A DNA stretch of 64,000 nucleotides from assembly GCA_023101725.1 (NCBI GenBank), contig JALJCO010012849.1:868001-932000 (forward strand), given 5' to 3'. The stretch is from Atherinomorus stipes. Its lineage: Eukaryota; Chordata; Actinopteri; Atheriniformes; Atherinidae. Of this stretch, positions 48,874 through 60,950 are shown piece after piece (positions within the stretch are counted from its first letter, which is position 1; the number at the start of each line of letters is the position of its first letter). A program made the position numbers and the translations under genes. Below the pieces are notes generated by a model that did not search any database, had not been told where the DNA came from, and worked only from the letters and a program-made list of their open reading frames with translations.

Positions 48874-51800
48874 ATGGACAACAACTCACAAGGATCGGGA
48901 GGACTCAAAGGAGGTTTGGGGGGGTTTATTTGGAGGTGGTGCACCTGAATACTCCAACACAGAGCTCGCCGGTGTCCCTTGTAAGTGTCCTGTAAATCTA
49001 TTGTAATGCTAGCTCCTGCCACATTGCTTACATTACATGATGCTTGCAACGCATTTCAGCTTCAACGTTATACACGACTTTAAACTTTGTTATCACTCGT
49101 ACGAGCCTGTCAAATGTGTAATCGATTGTATCTTGCCATCGTTTTTATTCTGTGGGTTTTAGTGACTGGAATGAGTCCTCTATCGCCTTACCTCAACGTC
49201 GATCCTCGTTACCTGGTTCAGGTAAACTTAAACTGATTTGCAGAACTTTTCTCCTTGCAATTAGTATATGTTTTTGTTTATTTTCTTGCATTAACTGTGT
49301 AAATGTTTGTGTTCTAGGACGCAGATGAGTTCATTTTACCCACAGGGGCCAACAAAACAAGAGGAAGATTTGAGCTGGCTTTCTTCACCATTGGAGGCTC
49401 TTGTATGACTGGTAAGCAACAGTTAAACTTCCCCTCAGAGTTTGAAATGTTTATACTGACATTTATTTCTAGAGGTGAGAGTCCAATGCTTTTAATATTT
49501 ACAGCTGAGACTCAGAATAAATTAATAATGGAATTAACCTCTGACCTTGTTTGATTTTTTTCTTTCAAGCAAACAAACAAAAACTCAACTTGATCCAAAT
49601 TAATTTAAGCATTCAGCAAATAAAAAGTGTTTATTTATTAAAGTGTTCTTTTTTAGTACAGTTCAAGGGTAGATTTCGGAGTTTGTACATCATTTTAATA
49701 TTTGATTTTATGTTAAATTGGTTTTATTCTAGTGGAATACTTTATTCTGCTGTATTTACTGGTTGACTCTTAACAGCCTTATTTGTTACCTCTTGTATTT
49801 ATTTGATTATTATCATGCAGTCCTCTACTGCTGACTCTTGCCTGTTTGCAAGGTTGATATCTGTTGTACTGTGACTGCAGCACAGTACAACAGTACAGGC
49901 TCTGTTATTATGTCCCTTCACTGAACATTAGCGACCCTCACACTCTGTTCAACTACAGGAGCTGCACTTGGAGCTGTAAATGGTCTGAGGATGGGCCTGA
50001 AGGAGACCAGCGACATGGCATGGTCTAAACCACGTAATGTGCAGTAAGTTTGGAGACAAAGTTCAGATTACCGTTTAATTTAGGTGCTTATGTTATAATT
50101 CAATCCTTATTTAAAATGTTAATTTTTTTCTCCTCAGAATTCTCAACATGGTGACCAGACAGGGGGCTTCATGGGCCAACTCTCTTGGCTCTGTTGGTAA
50201 GACTAGAATTTAGATTTGTAAAACTTCTTTAGACTCATAAATGTGCTGGTAATACTGAATGAACCCACAGTGGAGAGAGTCACAGCCCAACTATGCTTTT
50301 CAGATGTGAATGTGAAATACTAGATTGCTGTTTTGGATTTTGTTTCACTGTGATGTGATTGGTAAACAGGTCTCACTTTAAAGCTTTGGTTTGTTCTGTG
50401 TGTCATTGCAGCCTTGTTGTATAGTGCTTTTGGTGTGGCGATAGAAAAGGCCAGAGGAGCAGAAGATGACATCAACACAGTTGCTGCTGGCACATTAACA
50501 GGGATGCTCTTCAAATCTGGCAGTAGGTGTCTCTCTCTTTTTTAAAAAAAAATTGTATTAATTTATTTATTTTTTGCTTTTATGTGTGTAGGTATATGCA
50601 TGTTATTACGTCAGTATCAAAGAATATGGAAAGATGGCTGTCATAGTTTCCACAAACTCATCTTTTAATTACTTTCTTGAATTTAAAGAGAAGCTGCAGA
50701 CGATTATTGTTTTCCATTTTTGTCTCTGTGAAGTACAAACCTGCACGAAGACTTTCGTATATGGTAAAATCCTAGACTTGAGTCATGTCAGAGCACTTAA
50801 TGTGAGTAACTGTAAAATAAGTTTCAGAAGGTGTACTGTATGCAGTTGTGATTGTTTTGCTTTTTGGACATAGCTGGACTTTATTTTCTATCAAATCTGA
50901 CACGTTTTTAGATTTGTGGCAAGTAAAGGCACTTGAAATGGGGAAAAATTACAACTGACAGCTTATGGTTTTTTTTTTTCTTTTTATCCATTTGGGTATT
51001 TTCACTTCTTCATAAGTGGGAAACAAACAAACAAACAAAAAAAAGGTTTTCAGCTAAAAATCTTTTTGAACCCCTAGATTTGATCAGTAATTTGTTAAAA
51101 CTGAGTCACCACCTGTAAGAGTGACTTGGAAGGGAAGTTGTCAGTGTTTTACCCACTACAAGCTAGGGCTGGACGATATGTACCCGATATATCACAATAT
51201 ATTTGTTGTAGATGATGATATACAATATATACCAGCATTTTTACCCTAATTTGTCTGAATGTTTCATTTTAAATCAAACACCTGCTTTTTAGTATTGAAA
51301 AATGTTTAGCTTAAAGATATAGCTCCACTTCAGTGATGAAACTGAAAAACACTGGTTAGAAATGTTTGTTAAATCGAAATAATTCAAGATGGTTGGCTGG
51401 CCATTTAGGATTTCTTTGTAGAAGTTTTGGGGAGGATTTTCTTCCAGACAGATAGTTTAAATAATCAGGTGACCTCTGTTGTCAGTTGAGGTGCAGCCAG
51501 GTCATTATGAAAAAAAATAAAACGGAAAACATTTGCACAACTAATACTGCAATAAAGCAGTATATGTGAATATTTATCTCTCTCATGTAAATATCATATT
51601 GTGATATCATACTGGTTTATCGCCCAGCCCTACAGGCAACAGTCAGAACCCCATCAGTGAGCTTACGGTGCGTCAAGGCTGTCACGGAAGATCAGTTTGA
51701 GTGGTTGGATTCATCAAAATAGCGACCATGCATTCACATAGCTGAACCTATTGTATTGCTTTGTGGTGTAAAAGTGACATCATGTAAATTTACTGTGTTT

Positions 51801-52239
51801 ACTTTTTGCTTAAACTTTCAGGGTTTTGTTTTCAATGACTAAAATTGACTCTTCGTTCAATCTTGATCAAATCTGTATATTCTGTGTAAATGCTCTGTTG
51901 GAATGTTGTAACAGAGGGCAGAACAGATATCACTGGAAATTATCACTGGAAAGCACCAAAGAGTCAAACAGATTACACTTTGTTGTGTTGTAAATCCACT
52001 TAATGCCTGTTTGAACTAAGCTGTCGACTTCAAAACATCTGAGACCTTCTGAATAAAAATAATTATTGTTTTCTGTGGTCATGATAATGATTGCTGTTAT
52101 TATTCTGTTTGTTTTCTCAGGTGGATTAAAGGGCGCAGCCCGTGGAGGTCTGGTTGGTTTCGCCTTGTCTGGTGCCTACGCGCTCTACAACAACTGGGAC
52201 CATCTCACCGGCTCCTCCTCGTCCTCCAGGCTGTACTAA
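48874..52239 (+). pseudogene. timm23: timm23, Tim23 import channel, with a +1 frameshift in exon 1
   Basis: Tim23 is the channel-forming core of the inner-membrane TIM23 translocase for presequence proteins. Exons: 48874-48980, 49163-49221, 49318-49411, 49959-50043, 50138-50196, 50412-50522, 52121-52239, all with GT/AG borders. Exons 2-7 read cleanly: TGMSPLSPYLNVDPRYLVQ, DADEFILPTGANKTRGRFEL, four membrane-spanning Tim17/22/23 segments, ending LYALYNNWDHL-type tail and RLY-stop. The coding sum is 634 nt, one more than 211 codons (210 residues; human 209). From the ATG the frame reads MDNNSQGSGGLKGGLGG, then shifts and stops at 48946-48948. Reading the G run at 48918-48924 as six rather than seven restores a GGGAPEYSNTELAGVPL sequence. 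No other ATG opens the correct frame in exon 1. All other exons are intact, so a sequencing or assembly error is as likely as a genuine recent lesion. Teleosts often have a second timm23. Confidence 0.85.
51164..51632. mobile_element. hAT-type MITE in timm23 intron 6
   Basis: Ends TAGGGCTGGACGATATG and TCGCCCAGCCCTA form an 11-bp inverted repeat with one gap; the same terminal family occurs at 60547-60838. Flanking 8-mers do not match. Confidence 0.7.
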
Positions 52240-52869
52240 ACTCCCACGCAGCTGCTACAACATTAGGGCCAAATATCTCAAGGACACGGCCTTTAACCAC
52301 AGCACTAAGAGGACTTAGACTCTGGTTAAAATGCAGTGTTCTTCACTGGGAAGGGGCTGTCGGTCCCAGTTTGCCACCACAGCTACTCACCCTTAAGACG
52401 TGTCTGAAAAATAAGAAAAGAAAATGTGGACTAAATTCTTCTGGAAAGTGTGTCCTGTTACAACGTGGACTCCTTTTTCTTTATCCTCTGAGGTGTTCTG
52501 TAGCGAGAATACACTGACGATCTAACATAAAGGTGTTATGTTTGTTTTATAATTGTTTTTTTGAAGGCTTTTTGGTCTTCTTGGATTTTAAAATTGATAA
52601 CTCCTGACATTTGGGTGAAATGAGCCAGTTTGTGAAATGACCTCCGACATCTGGTGTGTTGCTCACCACATGTCGATTCTGGTTTTGGACTGAAAGACTC
52701 TTAAAGACCTGGAAACAGCGCAAAGCCTTATGGTCTGTTGACTCTTGTATTTATTAAAACACACATACAGTGAGTTCTGTTGTACTGTGCAAGAAGAAAT
52801 CACTGTAAAGCTGTTCTGGATGTGCTTACTCTTCATTCGTCTCCATCAAACCACTGTAATGTCAACTAA

Positions 52870-52875
52870 AATAAA
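52870..52875 (+). terminator. Poly(A) signal of timm23
   Basis: AATAAA about 630 nt after the timm23 stop. Confidence 0.55.
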
Positions 52876-52917
52876 AGAAAATGGGAAAAGTTCAAGAATA
52901 TTTTGCTTTTGATACAT

Positions 52918-52923
52918 TTTATT
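52918..52923 (-). terminator. Poly(A) signal of the serine protease
   Basis: TTTATT on the plus strand reads AATAAA on the minus strand, about 205 nt past the protease stop. It lies only 43 nt from the timm23 signal on the other strand. Confidence 0.55.
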
Positions 52924-53128
52924 GAGCAAAATGAATTTGGTGTAAAAGTGTATGTGATGCGGTGCTCCCCGAGAGAAGTACATACTGTCAACTATTGTCT
53001 GTTAGTTGCACATACATAACATGTATTTACATGATGAAGTGGTCGTTGCAGAGCTCGGTGTCTAGAACAGGAACGAGGCTGCAAGACTAACAGAGCAGAG
53101 CTTATGTGTGCTGGGTCAGGTGTCCTGC

Positions 53129-56100
53129 TCAGTGCAGGAAAAAGTCCCTGATGCGTGTTGCCTCGATCCAGGGGATGTAGGCGGCAGTGCGGGTGAAGAC
53201 GCTGGGTTTGTTCTCCACGGTGCAGCCGATGGGGCCGAAGCTCACCACGCCGTGCACCTCCCAGCGGTCCTGGCCCAGCTGGCACAGCAGAGGACCACCA
53301 GAGTCACCCTGGAGGAGAAAGAGCAACAATGGGAAGAGTAAGGAGGGAAGTTTGGCTGATGGGATGTAAATGTGTAAATCTCAGGCGTACCTGGCATGCT
53401 GCAGGTGGGTCCTCGGTGTCTCTAAAACCGGCGCAGATCATGGAGTCTCGGACTCGGTCGCCCCAGAATTTTTTCTGCCGGCAGGTTTTGAAGTCGATGA
53501 TGGGGAGACGGGCTTGATTCAAAGCCTCTGCCAGAGAGACGTTCTCCTTCCCACCTGAAAGGGATCAAAGGAGGTTGAGATGCTTGGATTTGTCAAACAG
53601 GGACAGAAAAGTGCAAAACATTTAACATTTCACAGAGTTGCTTCATTTTGCTCGTCTTGTTTTAGTCTACTAGTGTTCCATTAATACCAGTCTGTCACTT
53701 CTCCTTTTTAAAGTGGTGATCAAGGTCTTCAACTTGGTTATAAGGGGTCATTTGGATAACCACGACTCACTGATACCCAATAGGCCACTAGTTATTCTCC
53801 ATAATTACACTGTCTGATATAAAGGAGCAGTTTAAGCAGCAACTGCCTTGTCTTAGTGGTTGATTTTACTTTCCCCTGTCCACCACTCACCACGGGTGTC
53901 CCCCCAGCCTGTGACCCAGCAGTAGTGACCCGGTTTGAGGCTGGTCTGCTTGCGCGGCAGGCAGGCGTAGCGGATGAACTTTGAAGGGAGGATCTCTGTG
54001 CCCGCCTTCACCAGGGCGATGTCATAGTCCAGCTCGCTGTGAGTGGGATAACGGAAGCTCTCGTGCCGGTAGATCCTCTTGACGGGAAAAATCCTCTCTG
54101 CTGTCTCAGAGCGCCTCAGCTGGTGCTTCCCCAGGACGATCCTCCAGCTCCCAGCATCCTCAGCTTTACCCCTGGAAAAAAATGAATAAATAAAAACAGC
54201 GCAGTCATTTTATCTCCAATTTCACCAAAGGTTAAACTACGTCTCTTTGTGGCATTTTTAGGAGAATTCCTCTTACTTCTGGAAACAGTGAGCTGCAGTC
54301 AGGACCCAGGTCTGATGGATGAGAGTTCCTCCACAGACATGAATGTAATGCTTGCTGCCTCTGGGACGGACCTGTGAGATACAATCACAATTCCCTCAGT
54401 GATGAAGTATGGGATGTGAATTTATTGGGCAGGTCAGAGGTAGTAACTGCCTTCATTTCCAGCTTTTGATTAGCACACCATCTAGCAGCCTCCCTGACCA
54501 GTTTGAAATTTAAATGCTGTTTGTCAAATTTTAAAACTGAGTCAATATATAGTTTGTCCAGTAGAGGGCGCCAACGAGTCAAAAACACTCCATGCTGATT
54601 GGCTCTCATTCATCCTCCTATTGTAAATTTTGTCTGTTTGTTTGAGGTTGTGTATGCTTTATTTGATCTAATATGGAGAAAATATCACCCTATTCACCCA
54701 AAATATCATACGCCAAGTCCTGATGAGGTTTGTCTTAGGTGCTTTAAATTGAACAGAAGTCAATTCTTTAAAAAAAAAAAAAAAAGCTGTGAAAATATGT
54801 TTTTCTTTACTTCTGTTGACCATTTCTGTTTACAACTTTGTGAGTGTTTTGTGGGAGACATAAGGAGTTGTAGCACAGAGTTTTAAGTGTTTTGGAAAGA
54901 CAGCGCCTCTAGTTTGGCTACTGAATGCAGGTCTGTGATGCATTTGGGATACAAAAAATCTCAATCTTAGCAAGTATATTTTTCTAATTTCTTGTCAAAA
55001 AAGCTCATCACACTAAATATAAGACAATCAGCTAAAGAGAAACATTTCAGTGAGATATAGGAACTTGTTTTATCACAATGCATCTTAAATATGTATTATT
55101 TCAGGAAATCTTATTAAGAAAATTTCACTTGTTCTATTGACTTTTTTTTTTTTTTTGGCTTTAATAGGCAAAAAAAAAAAGAGAAAAGAAAGTAAGTAAA
55201 AAAAAGTAAGTAGTAAAAATCTTTTTTTTTGGGCTTGTAATAAGCAAAAAAATAAAAATGAAAAATCTGCCAATAGAACAAGTACAATTTTCTTGAAATA
55301 AGACATATTTAAGATGCATTGTCTTAAAACAAGATCCTATATCTCACTGAAATGTTTTTCTTTAGGTGATTGTCTAATATTGAGTGTGATGAGATATTTC
55401 AACAAGGAATTAGAAAAATATACTTGTTAAGATGTTGAGTTTTTGTAGTGTGTTGAAAATTCTGGTTTTCCCTCTCCGTCTACCAGCACTGCACTCAAAA
55501 TCTTCTTTTTGTCACTCATATATTTCTCCATGGCATATTTGAAGTGAAAAATGTTGGCAAATATACTATCAGGCTTTTTTTCCTTCACTCAAATTTTTGG
55601 TCAGTTTTGATCTTGCTGTACTAAAATATAACAAAATTGCTAAATCACATGCATTACTTTATACTGATAGCAATAGCAATATTCCTGGCTTATTTGGAAA
55701 CTTTAAAAAACAACTTCTAAGTACTTAAGAAAAAAATATATCTTCCAATTGTAAGAAATCAATTATATGAGCCAGACTTTTGGAGCTTGGCCCTTTCCTT
55801 CAGCTGGGTAATTTGTAAAAGCATAATTACTGATTAGATCAATTTGTTCCCCTCTGAAACCGATATATATGCCCGTATATGGAAATCAGACTCCTTATCA
55901 GACGAATACATATTACTAGGTTAAAAGAAAATATTGTGCAAATGTGGAAATTGTTAATTAAATTAGTTTTTTTTTCAGTTAGCTGTACAATTTTGTCTAT
56001 TTTATGTTAGCAGAGGTTGAATATCTTTGGTTATTTGAATATTTGAGGCAAAGCAAATGATTTCATATCATATGACATATGTAATTAATGCAGTAGATGA

Positions 56101-56531
56101 AAGCAGAAAACACTATAAAGAGACAATACAAGAACTTGATACTGCAAATGTTTAAATATGCTACTTTATCCTAGAAATTCTGAGCCTTCTTAGTTTAATT
56201 TACCTGCAAAGAGACCTGCCAGGGCCATGAATGAGGCCTGGCCTCATTCCCCGACACAATCCTCTCCGCCATGTTGGGTTTGAAGTGGGCCATACCACAA
56301 TCCTTGGGCCAGTCTGAGGACAAACACCACATTCAGATACAGAGAGCACACGCTTCCTCAGGGAAAGAAAAGCTCATTTAAAAGTGTGTATTTGCCCTCA
56401 CCTAGATGGAGGACTTTGTGCTGTGGCTGTCGTCCGGGGGTGAGTGTGTATGCAGCTGCAGGCTGGGATGCCTTGCTCAACAGCAGTGGCAGCAACAGAA
56501 GCAGAAGCAGAGGAGGTCCCGGCACAGCCAT
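53129..56531 (-). CDS. Secreted chymotrypsin/elastase-type serine protease (S1A)
   Basis: Six minus-strand exons: 56402-56531, 56204-56313, 54277-54371, 53891-54171, 53391-53554, 53129-53308; 960 nt, 319 residues, frames and splice sites consistent. A signal peptide ([19 protein letters not shown]) is followed by a propeptide and activation site AER|IVSG (Arg61-Ile62). The triad is His108 (LTAAHC), Asp162 (LDYDIALV) and Ser263 (GDSGGP). Ten cysteines, one in the propeptide (Cys49), fit the five-disulfide chymotrypsin/elastase pattern with the propeptide tethered after cleavage. Pocket positions are unusual: Ala at 189 and 190, Gly216, Ser226 (chymotrypsin numbering), so neither trypsin-like nor classic elastase. 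A minus-strand TATA box (56571-56578) 40 nt before the ATG fixes the start and implies a very short 5' UTR, as in pancreatic zymogens. I do not recognise the exact orthologue. Confidence 0.88.
54950..55450. mobile_element. Foldback (long inverted-repeat) element in protease intron 2
   Basis: Arms of roughly 185 nt are near-identical inverted copies, for example AACATTTCAGTGAGATATAG (about 55040) against CTATATCTCACTGAAATGTT (about 55337), and ATGCATCTTAAATATGT against ACATATTTAAGATGCAT. The centre is A- and T-rich. No coding capacity. Confidence 0.8.
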
Positions 56532-56570
56532 CGTTTTCCACAGAATCACCGGCCGGCACACGTCGCACGG

Positions 56571-56578
56571 TATTTATA
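56571..56578 (-). promoter_or_regulatory. TATA box of the serine protease
   Basis: TATAAATA on the minus strand, first T at 56578, ATG at 56531. With a usual 25-30 nt spacing, transcription would start near 56548. Confidence 0.65.
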
Positions 56579-57052
56579 CCAGGCAGCAAGCACACGCAGA
56601 TGTACATACACAGGTACACGTACAGTACACACACACAAACACAACTGCACACCTCCAGGGACAAAGAGCTGTGCCACAACAAAAGCAGAGCGCTGGATAG
56701 TTCTCCTGTAGCTTTGAGTTTCCACCACAGCTGAGAAAAAGGGGATTCTGGGGAGTCCTATCAGCACTTTCACGTACACATAGTATGCTCACAGCACACC
56801 GACATGCATGCAAGACAAAGAGAATACTGTACACAAACATCACATCGCGTCACATGACTCATAGCAGTGACACAGTGACCTGAAGATAACCTTTATATCA
56901 AAATCTCCATCAGAGTTCATCCTGTGTAAACATAGTCCAGGTTAACCACCTCATCTGAAGATTTATTCATATCTGATAAGAACAAAGACCAGGAACTGAA
57001 AGCTTTGATCCATGACGAGACCATTATGTAATCTATACAGGTCAGTTTAAAG

Positions 57053-57654
57053 CAGTGGTTATCAAATATTCTGAGCCGCGACCCCCAAAGTAACATTTTG
57101 TGGTGTTTGTGACACCCCCAACTGAGTGGTTAATGGGTCAATCTGTGCCCACTGTCAGAATCTTCTCAAATGAAGTGGATGTTGGTGGAATATCTTAACA
57201 GCTTTTAAAAAGCACCCAAATGCAAAAATTCAGTCTTTCTCACCAAAAAAGGACCAAATTTGGATTTCTAGAATAGCACCTGTAATAATTTTGTTTTTGG
57301 ACACTCAATGAAAAACTTCTAGATGTATTCTTCATAAATAAGGTGACAAGGAAGGGACCTAAAATGCCCAAAATCAGCTTCTCTTGCTGAGATAATACCA
57401 AATTCAGATTTTTAACATGGTATCAGTGATAACTTAGTTGTTTATGCAATAAATGAAAAAATGAATGTGTTAATTTTACAGAGTAATCTCTTTGCAGTAA
57501 TGTGTTAATTTTGATAACTCCAAAAATCCCAAATTTATTTGATGAATGTGGGCTCTATTTTTTTTTTCTCTCTCTCTCTTTTTTTTTTTTACAATGATAT
57601 GGCAACCCCCTGAAATTATGCGACACACAGGGTCCCGAAGTTTGAAAACCACTG
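57053..57654. mobile_element. hAT (Charlie-like) non-autonomous element
   Basis: Begins CAGTGGTTATCAAATATTC and ends GTTTGAAAACCACTG, the CAGTGGTT...AACCACTG termini typical of vertebrate hAT elements. Flanking 8-mers GTTTAAAG and TTTTAGAG agree at 6 of 8 positions. No transposase frame. Confidence 0.75.
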
Positions 57655-59199
57655 TTTTAGAGATCATCATCGAACTGATGTTTTGATATTGGTTGGGCTG
57701 GTTTTTTTTTCTTACTACCACTCTGAAATATGCATTTGTTTCCCATGAAATGTCTCAACCCAGCAGCAAACTCAAACTGTTCCTTTTGAAAGTGACTCTC
57801 CAAAGAAAGTTAAAATGCCCAACTTTACAATCGTAAGAAAAAACTTCTTAGCTTAGTACAGAAACTAGTTTAACCAGTGTTAACTGGTAAAGCCAACATA
57901 TAGGCATAAAGCTTTGAGGTCTTTCAGTGCAGTCTCTGTATCTAATGAAACTTTTCCACAAAAAAAACAAAACAAAAAAACATTAAGCCAACAACAACTT
58001 ATACCTGCAAAATGACGACTGCTGCTGTTGGACCAGATGCTGGTGCATATGAATGCATCATATTTAACGCAACAAAATTAAAACATTTAATAGGGAGCTC
58101 TCCAACACATCTAAGATTATATTCAAATAACAGCAGCAAAACTGTCATATTGTTGCATATTATATGTAGCAAAGTTATTGGTCTCAGTTTAAAGTGCTCA
58201 CAGTTTTTATTTCTCTTTCCTGGAGATCAAATCCATCTGTCCTTCCACTTCCAGCTTGTTATTGATCCTTTAAGACCAGAAAATGAGAGATACTGTAAAA
58301 CAACAAACAAACATCTGTAAAAATATCACAACAACAACTGCAGTAGAAGCCACTAGTGAGCTGAGCTTTTTTTTTTTTCCCCTGTGGTGAATGAAAGAGA
58401 ATGTGCCCGCTCATCTGAATGGCTGCGCTTGAATGGTCAAACCTCATCACTGTGGTTCACCAAGTTTACATACAACTGGACCTTGTGTGTATGTTTTTCT
58501 GCAGTGAATGAGTTGAATGAGTGTGGCTCAGTCTTTAAATGACGGCGTATTCTTAAACCAAATTGTACAGGCTGTAATAAATTATGTAGAGTGGAGCAGG
58601 TTGTCCAATAATCAGAAGGGAGGTGGTTTAAATCCTTTCATACCGGTCAGTCTGCCACTGTGTCCTTGGACAAGACTCTTCACCCACCAGTCGCTGGGTG
58701 TTAGCATGTATTGGCTACCATGTTTCCGGGCAGTCTACCCCAAGGTAGTTACAGCTACACGTGTAGCTTATCACCAAGCATGAATGTGGTAATTATCATA
58801 ATCACTAGCTTACTTTTGTATTGTTTGTATCTGCTAACATAGTTCCAGTTGTAACAGACTGGGTGACATTTATGTCACTAGCTCAGCTCAGATAAAACTC
58901 TGTCATTGTTGTGCTGACTTATACAGTACATGGTGTCCTTTTAGTTTACCTGTCACTCAATGCAGTGAACAAAGACATGCTAGCTGGAAATTAAGAGGGC
59001 TGTTAGTGTATCTCTTTGTGTGGGAAGACGATGTACCAGACCATTGAACTGAGCAAATTAAGCTCCAGCGGAGGAGAGAACAGCTACTTGCAGCTCTAAT
59101 TCTTTGATGCATTACATGAAAATAGCATGGAATTGTATGTTAGAGAAGAAACTTGTTAGATAAAAGATCATTGAAACTCTCTTTCTCCTGCCATTTACT

Positions 59200-59690
59200 T
59201 TTTGTTGTTGGTCCAACTTCTGGTATGGAGCAATACGCAATACAAGAAGGCCAACCTCCACTGCTGCAGTGACCTCTGGAACAGAATAGAAGCATGGCAG
59301 CGTCCTTGTCTGCCATCTCTGCAGCTTGGTGCTTATTTAATAGTTTTATTGTTTATCTATTCATTCATGCATTCATTTATCTTTTGGTGTGGCTACGGCC
59401 CATAGCAGCCCATGCACCAAGATGCTGCATATCTCCTATAAGTCTGTTGTTGAAAGTGCAATCAGCTTTGCAGCCATCTGTTGGGGCAGCTGTGTCGGAG
59501 CCAGAGACTTAAAGAAACTAACCAAACTGACCAAGAAAGCTGGGAAAACTCTGATTTATGTAAAAGAATGTTCCACAAGCTGCTAAACATGATTCTGGAT
59601 AAGTAGCCTATGCAAGACAGAAAAGTAGAGGAGATCATTCCTGCCAGCAGCCATCACCCTCTGGAACAAGACTTAGATGGTCAATACCCA
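59200..59690 (+). mobile_element. Decayed LINE reverse-transcriptase C-terminal fragment
   Basis: One frame (59389-59586) reads YKSVVESAISFAAICWGSC then VGARDLKKLTKLTKKAGKTL. This matches the conserved SVVESVLSF--CWFGSL...RL-RIVKKASKIIG segment of non-LTR ORF2 proteins. Just downstream, CCAGCAGCCATCACCCTCTG resembles the usual end region. Truncated 5' and broken by stops. Confidence 0.6.
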
Positions 59691-60311
59691 CCACAACGTT
59701 ACAATTTACCTTACAGGGAATAAATTACATATTTTAATTTCATTTAACTTCAAAGCAACTGTTAGCACTGGTGTTAAACTTGCTAAGTCCTCTTTATTTA
59801 TTTGCACAAATGCAGTTACTGTACTTGTTTACCATATTAAGAAAGAGAGGCATCAGAATGAATCATACAGTGCTAAATAAATCAACACTCCAACAACAAC
59901 AGTGCAGGTTTTAGACCTGACCTGAAATGACCTTGACTTGGTGGAACAATTTTAAAAATTAGGTGGGTTTTTTTGTTTGTTTGTTTGTTTTGGTTTTTTT
60001 TTTTTTTGCTGAAGAAGGGCAACAAGGTTTCCACTGTGCACAGGTGGAGGCAGGAGGACTGAAGGACGACAAGAGAAAAAGAGAGGATTATGTGTCTCTT
60101 TGTGACTTAGGAGTGAGAAATACAAAGAAGGACGCAGCTATGTCTCCTTGCTCTAAGCTTCTGTAGCAGCCTCCCCTAGCACCTTGTCTGAAGGTTGCAT
60201 TCAAGAGATTGTAAGATCCTCCAGCTGGTGGAGGAGGATTTCCAAGCCACAGAAGAGATGACATGAACGGCATAAGCTAGTCCTGTCACTCTACCCCCAG
60301 TGATCATGCAC

Positions 60312-60440
60312 CCAGGCTACTTAGCTAAGGGAATATCCCTTTGGCTGACTGGTAAGCATGCATGACTCTCACCTGAGTCTGGGGATCGAATCCTGCCTGG
60401 GCCCTCCTTGCGTAACTCGTCACATTCTGATGTTATTGGC
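60312..60440 (+). mobile_element. tRNA-derived SINE-like sequence
   Basis: Reads TATCCCTTTGGCTGACTGG (box A-like), CATGACTCTCACCTG and GGGGATCGAATCCTG, the last an excellent box B (GATCGAATCC). Closely related to 11722-11800. Confidence 0.6.
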
Positions 60441-60546
60441 AGGATCTATGTGCAAAACTGGTAAACAGTCAATGGATTTGTAATTGGTGGCGCAGAGCAT
60501 GCGGACATGCTTGTGAAAAAAGGGGGAGAGATGTGACAGTTGACGG

Positions 60547-60838
60547 TAGAGCTGGACGATTATGGAAAAAATTATAAACGATTTTTGACTGATATTGAAA
60601 TCAGATTATATACACGATTTATGATTTATAAAAAGGTTTTTGAACCACTAAAACTAAACTTAAATATAATTTAAAAAAATATAAAACCGGAAAAAATTAG
60701 AAACAAGAAAGGAGTAAAATAAGAATATTTTTCATTTAATACACTTCAGGATTAATCGTTTTCTTCGATTACAGTGTTTCTATGATTGTGAAAAGGAAAA
60801 TTGAAATACGATTAAAATTGATTAATTGTCCAGCCCTA
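60547..60838. mobile_element. hAT-type MITE inserted in SINE-like sequence
   Basis: Termini TAGAGCTGGAC and GTCCAGCCCTA, with an exact 8-bp target duplication GTTGACGG (60539-60546 and 60839-60846). The flanks continue as SINE-related sequence (GTTGACGGTCCTGTCACTAT). Confidence 0.85.
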
Positions 60839-60950
60839 GTTGACGGTCCTGTCACTATGCCTGGCTGACTGGTCAGCATGCATGACTCTCGTCTGGGGAT
60901 TAAATCCTGCCCACGTCCTCACTGGGTACCTTGCCACACTTGCTTAATGA
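60839..60950 (+). mobile_element. tRNA-derived SINE-like sequence, continued
   Basis: GGCTGACTGGTCAGCATGCA, ATGACTCTC and GGGGATTAAATCCTGCC mirror the copies at 11722 and 60312. It is separated from its upstream part by the MITE. Confidence 0.55.

Noticed and set aside
56532..56561. Ten-residue extension of the protease before MAVPGPP
   Set aside because: It begins at GTG and lies where the TATA box position predicts little or no transcript; MAVPG also gives a clean signal peptide.
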